Program-made: the position numbers and the translations under genes
The notes under the pieces: model-generated
The model's input: the letters and a program-made list of their open reading frames with translations, nothing else
What the model was told of the DNA's origin: nothing
The model's database searches: none
Origin: Vicia villosa
Lineage: Eukaryota > Streptophyta > Magnoliopsida > Fabales > Fabaceae
DNA length: 64,000 nucleotides
Reading direction: 5' to 3'
Assembly: GCF_029867415.1 (NCBI RefSeq)
Contig: NW_026705188.1
Span: 1-64,000, forward strand
Shown here: positions 59,407 to 64,000 of the stretch, in pieces
Position numbering within the stretch: position 1 is the stretch's first letter
Layout of the letters: every line of letters begins with the position of its first letter

Positions 59407-59803
59407 GTTGATGTGCATAAGGTATATCCTTATGTACGGTGTATAAGTCTCGTACGAGTAATATTTAAATTGTTCCGAATAACATTTTAGTTAGAAACGA
59501 GTAATAATATCATAATCCATGAATAATATATGCATTATCTGTACACATCTATTAATTATGAGTAATTATTAATTGTGAGTAATGAGTACACTATTCTGAG
59601 TAATATTTATACAATCGAATTTTAACTATTTTGAGTAATATTTTCATTGTTCTGAGTAATATTTGTACTATTTTGAATAATCTGGATATTATTTTGAGTA
59701 ATAAATATAATATTTTGAATAATAAATATAATATTTTAAGTAATATAAACAATATTTGAGTATTTATGCACCGTGCATAAAGATATACCTTATGCACATC
59801 AAC
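59407..59803. mobile_element. Hairpin-ended MITE, copy B
   Basis: Forty-base terminal inverted repeats (59407-59446 and 59764-59803) differ at three positions, all C/T transitions. Each end contains its own hairpin (CATAAGGTATATCCTTATG on the left, GCATAAAGATATACCTTATGC on the right). The core is a degenerate series of TTTTGAGTAATA-like units. The layout is the same as in copy A at 25120: terminal hairpin, ACGGTGCATA box and a GAGTA-type expandable core. Confidence 0.82.
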
Positions 59804-60910
59804 ACATCCATTTTTTTTTTCTCGTATGCTTTAAGCCTTTGTCACATAGTATCTTATAACTTTTGAAACTTAATTTTCTAAATGTCGCATTCTCAATTTC
59901 AATTTTTCAAATGTCACATATTTTTATTTTCTTTATTAAAGAATTGTAGATCAATGGAAGCACGTTGTCTTGTGGCTTTCCTCCATTTTTAAAAATCTTT
60001 TTACATATGAAATTTTCAGTTGATTTTGGCAAAACATCTGCATAAAATCTGTTATTTGTGGAATTTTCTGTCAAATTTATCGATGTAATTTTATGAAAAA
60101 AATTATTAAATTATTATAAGACTCAAATAATAAAATTCATAGAAAAATTCACAGATAATATATTTTATGTTAAAATTTTACTAAATCTGCAGAAAATTTA
60201 TAGGTAAAAAAAACAGAATAAATAAATAACAGTTAAACTGAATGGGCAGGAGTTGCCCATATGGGTAGACCACAATAGCCTGTTCAGTTGCAAATCTTCA
60301 TTATTTTATTAAAATAAAATAAAAAAATAAAAAAATTTGTTATTTTAGCATTATTCTTCAGTGTGACATTTTAGGAAGAAAAAGAAAAAACTCAAGAGCC
60401 TGATATTAGGTAGAAAGGCTCTATTAAATATGTATTTCCTTGTTCTTAATTTTTTGTCTTTTTGATAAATTTTTGTTTTTTTAACTGTCATTTCTAAATA
60501 ATTAAAGATAGGGTCTTATTAACGAGTACCTCCACGCACTCTTTAAGTATATTAAATAAAGAAAATATTTTTTTAAAAGTCAATAATTTAATTTTCAATG
60601 CATTGAATACACGTATTTTTTAAAAAATTTATTACTTTAATAACTTAAAGAGTGTCTCAAAAATAATGGTTAGCATTTTCCTTAAAGACTATTATAGTTT
60701 TAAAAAAATTACTAATTTTTTTTGTATTTGTAAAATGTAAAAAAAACTACACTTAAAAAAAAAAAGGAGAGTAATTGATGAGTTATTATTTCTAGATGCT
60801 AGAATCAAATTTAATTAATTGATTTATTGTATGATAGATTATAGTAGAAGGTGCATGAATTTGAAACCTTGCATTGTTTTCTCAAATTTCAAATTTTATA
60901 CAAATTGTCT
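59804..60910. other. AT-rich spacer
   Basis: Some mirrored pieces at about 60000-60210 (for example CAGTTGATTTTGGCAAAACA, ATCTGCAGAAAATTTATAGG) suggest a decayed MITE, but the ends are not defined. No gene. Confidence 0.4.
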
Positions 60911-61740
60911 TGGTTAGAATATTATAAATATCACAATATATTTATATAAATTTATAATATTTTAGAGTATCTCTTAATATTAAATTTAATATTAATTATT
61001 ATTATTATTATTAGTTTTTAATTTACGATTGAGTCTATTTATTTCTATCAAGTAAAAGAGCTATTATCAATAATATTTTTATTTCATCTTTTATTCATAA
61101 TTACAAACTCAACATGATATCAAAGTTTTGTTCGATTTCATGGAGGAGTAAGACTTGGATTATGTGGATATGAAATGGACAGTCAAATTTATAGGAGATA
61201 ATATTGAGTTTAAGAATGGGTAGTTAAGTCTCACATTGTTTATGAATGAATGAGATGTTAGATTTATAAGATAGATAACTCATATATTTATGTCTTAAAT
61301 TTTTGTGAGGATATGCGACTTCTCTATTTCTTATGGTCGCAGAGCATAGTCTGGTCTCGTTTTCCCTAAACTTACTTGTACTAAAGTTCTTATGGTGGTA
61401 GAGCACTGTCTGGTCCCGTTTTCCCTAAACTTACTTGCACTAAAGAGGATAATATTGTGATATGAGTGTGAGTTGATGTCACACATGGTTTAAAGAAAAA
61501 ATAGATTCAACACCACTTTATAAGGAAGAAGATTCATAAACCCATGTTAAATTTGTAATTATATATAAAAGATGAGATAAAACTATTATTGACAATAACT
61601 CTTTTACATGCTAAAAAATACTTAATACTAATTCCTATTTATGTGGATACATAGACTCAATTAAATCTGATTCTATGAGATACTACAAAATACTTTAAAT
61701 TAATATAAAAAAATTATAAAATATTTATAATATTTTAACA
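60911..61740. mobile_element. TRIM-like element with LTRs in inverted orientation
   Basis: The left LTR (60911-61114, from TGGTTAGAATATTATAAATA to CAAACTCAACA) is followed at once by TGATATCAAAGT, a tRNA-Met primer-site variant. The complement of 61740-61545 (TGTTAAAATATTATAAATAT to CAAATTTAACA) is a second LTR of about 196 bp facing the first. Shared internal wording includes GTAAAAGAGCTATT, TCATCTTTTATTCATAATTA and TTGAGTCTAT. The 430 bp between them is non-coding and contains a 59-bp tandem duplication. Confidence 0.7.
61328..61445. repeat. 59-bp tandem duplication
   Basis: TTCTTATGGTCGCAGAGCAT (61328) recurs as TTCTTATGGTGGTAGAGCAC (61387). Both copies run through GTCTGGTCTCGTTTTCCCTA to CTAAAG. 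There are about six differences. It lies within the internal region of the TRIM-like element. Confidence 0.92.
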
Positions 61741-63830
61741 CTCTCAATTTATTTTCGAGTATTATTGTTTTAGAGAAAGTCAACAAAATTTGAAACTCAA
61801 ATAAATACTTATGTAGTGTTGTTTAGAAGTCCGAACGAATTAATAAGTAAATTTATACATTTGAGGTCATTTTGAAAATGTATGTGCATTAGATTCAGAT
61901 TTTAAAGGTGAAATTGGTTCAAAAAAATTTAGATCAACTATTTAAAATTAAACAATTTAAATTTAAAAACTTTAAGAGTAAATAGTTTGAATTCAAATGT
62001 TTGACAGAAAAAAAATTACCAAAGTTAAATTACAAGAAATTGAAAATAGTAAAGAATTATATTTAACATTTTGAAGTTGGAATTTATTTTTAACTAGAGT
62101 AAGCTTCAAAACTTAAAATTTTGATATTTTAATTTATTTCTTATCATTTTAATTAGTTTATTTCTTCTTATTATTTGAATCAATAGTGCACAATTTATTC
62201 ATTTTTTAAAGAAATTATTTTAACTTTTTATTTTCTTTATTTCTATTTTCTTCTTCTTTTTTAATGACTATTTTATTTTTCTAGTATCTCAATCCCAAAC
62301 TTTATTGTTGCTAACTTCAAAGAGCAACTTCAAACTTATAGTTATGCATAAATAAGGGAAATAAATTTTCTACCTAACTCAAAAGAGGATTGAAAGATTT
62401 AATCTTTCAAGTCAAATGACTATATAATACATTATGTCACTAAAAGAAGGGCTCGGGTTCAAAGTGGTTCGGATATAAACATTTCATACGAGTTGCCTAA
62501 AAGAAGGCTCACATTTTTCACAAACCTATGTCTCAGTGTGTAATTTATCAGACTAATAGACTAATAAGAATTAAAGCAAATTCTAGAAAATAACAATTGT
62601 ATGAATACTCCCATAAGAATGAAAAGTAAACAGTGAAATTTTTGGCTCAAACCTTACTGGCTGAGGCATCTTGAGTTCAATTCAATTGGTTGTCCAGTTT
62701 ATCGATCAAATATCAATACGCATCAGGAACTTCTATGTTGATCAACTCTTTTTGTTAACTCTTTTATGATGATTTGTCTTCTTTTTAATTTTTCATAGTG
62801 TCACTGGTAAGGTATCAAATCATTAACTAAAAGAAAGAACAACGACAAACTTGTTCATTAAATAAAACATAAAGAAGTGGAACAGATAGGGAAGAGTACT
62901 CATCAACTAGTAGTGGCGGAGCCGGGGGTGGCTAAGGAAGGCCACGACCACCCCTTACTTTTTTAAAATTATAAACCATATCTTAATGCTAGCAATGCTT
63001 TTTCAAAAGACAAGCTGAAAAATATTTTATTTATTTAGTTTAAATTTAAAAGTATTAATAAACATTAAGATGTCGTACTAGTCCTAATTGAAATATACTA
63101 TTAGTCCTAATTAGTTCTTATGGTCCCACCATATATTACACTCAACTAACCAACTTGTTAGGAAAAGTAAAATAATAATTTCATTTATTATTAATATTCT
63201 TAATTATGTTATATTATTTTCTATAATCTATATTTGACTTGAGACAAGAATTTTGAGAAAATAAGTAAAATAAATATTAATGGTGTATTTTGTGAATTTT
63301 CATCTAAAAGGCTCCTCATAATTTTGTCCATTTATTAAATTTGAGACAAAATATAAAAAATAGGAAAATAAATAACAATTTTTCATTATATTTAAAATTC
63401 TTCCGTCTGAGTATATCATACAGATTTGAGACAAAATTTCCATAAAAATAAAAAATTTAACAATTGTATATTTCTCTAAAATCTATCTTAAATATCTCTA
63501 TAATTAAAATTTTGTCTCAAACCCGTTTTAATATATCCCGCGAATTTGAAATAAAATTTCGAAAATATAGTCAGATAAACAACAATTATATAATTAGTCT
63601 CAAATTCATCTCAAAGTCTCTAAATGATGAAGTCCTTTTCAAAATTTAATGTCATTTAAGAAGAAATTTATTTCAACACCAAATTTCTATTTAAAAATGT
63701 CAATAGTTTAATAGTGTCACAACTATATGCAATTCATTCATCACCATATACATTTATTTTAGCCTCTATAATATCTCTATATATTTTATATTAGACTCTC
63801 ATTATCCTATCTCTTTAGTAAGTTTATTTC

Positions 63831-63833
<3 letters not shown>
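61741..63833. other. AT-rich region with minor repeats
   Basis: No gene. At about 62910-62970 the wording AGTGGCGGAGCCGGGGGTGG / GGCCACGACCACCCC looks like one terminus of a plant DNA transposon, without a partner. Between 63230 and 63560 the phrase TTTGAGACAAAATTT returns three or four times at irregular spacing, a degenerate repeat. Confidence 0.4.

Positions 63834-63906
<73 letters not shown>
63834..63906. repeat. (TA)n microsatellite
   Basis: About 36 TA dinucleotides without interruption. No transposon end was recognised next to it. Confidence 0.96.
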
Positions 63907-63909
<3 letters not shown>

Positions 63910-64000
63910 ATTTCAATATTTTTTTAATTAAACTATTTATTTTAGTGTTGAAATTATGCTTTTTTATTTGAAAATTGTTATATTAATGAATTGCATTACA

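Overview
The window is plant nuclear DNA, almost certainly from a legume (Fabaceae). It is very AT-rich, the genes carry GT-AG introns of plant size, and much of the rest is the transposon debris typical of medium to large legume genomes: SIRE-type and Tork-type copia elements, long Ogre-like LTRs, TRIMs, LINEs, hAT and Mutator-like MITEs, Stowaway-type MITEs, a Helitron and a SINE. No bacterial, organellar or viral gene block was seen. The species cannot be fixed from this sequence alone.

Five protein genes can be supported and their exons joined by reading frame: (1) a secreted class III peroxidase, 4733-6121 (+), 4 exons, 326 aa; (2) a small nuclear-type coiled-coil protein resembling the N-terminus of the plant DUF863 family, 6854-7479 (-), 176 aa; (3) a chloroplast-targeted, glycine-rich membrane protein of the DUF1517 type, 15070-17264 (-), 3 exons, 197 aa; (4) an intronless IBH1-like HLH regulator, 25487-25954 (-), 155 aa; (5) a complete plasma-membrane H+-ATPase, 35050-41092 (-), 16 exons, 952 aa, with a 9-codon upstream ORF in its leader. 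They do not form an operon-like or pathway cluster.

Layout. 0-4 kb: LTR edge, a MITE and a decayed copia 3' end. 4-8 kb: peroxidase and DUF863-like genes. 8-15 kb: few features, a decayed copia gag region and two 78-bp tandem duplications. 15-17.4 kb: DUF1517 gene with a repeat-filled intron and an upstream G-box. 17.6-22.2 kb: nested block (LINE 3' end, SIRE-type LTR, a hAT element inside that LTR and another at its end). 22-31 kb: MITEs, the IBH1-like gene, a LINE remnant, a Helitron and a palindrome-rich foldback element. 33-41.3 kb: H+-ATPase gene. 41.6-45 kb: hAT element with a nested SINE, and a LINE. 46.6-54.5 kb: SIRE-type LTR with a 1.3-kb internal tandem duplication and a solo LTR inserted in one copy, then a MITE and a TRIM. 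54.7-58 kb: long Ogre-like LTR. 58-64 kb: microsatellites, a hairpin-ended MITE and a TRIM-like element with inverted LTRs.

No clearly new biochemical system was found. The observations most worth following are the two hairpin-ended MITEs with expandable cores, the foldback element studded with nine copies of one 20-bp palindrome, the TRIM-like element whose LTRs face each other, and the H+-ATPase uORF. Exon boundaries were inferred by eye from splice consensus and family conservation; transposon borders are approximate unless a target-site duplication is quoted.
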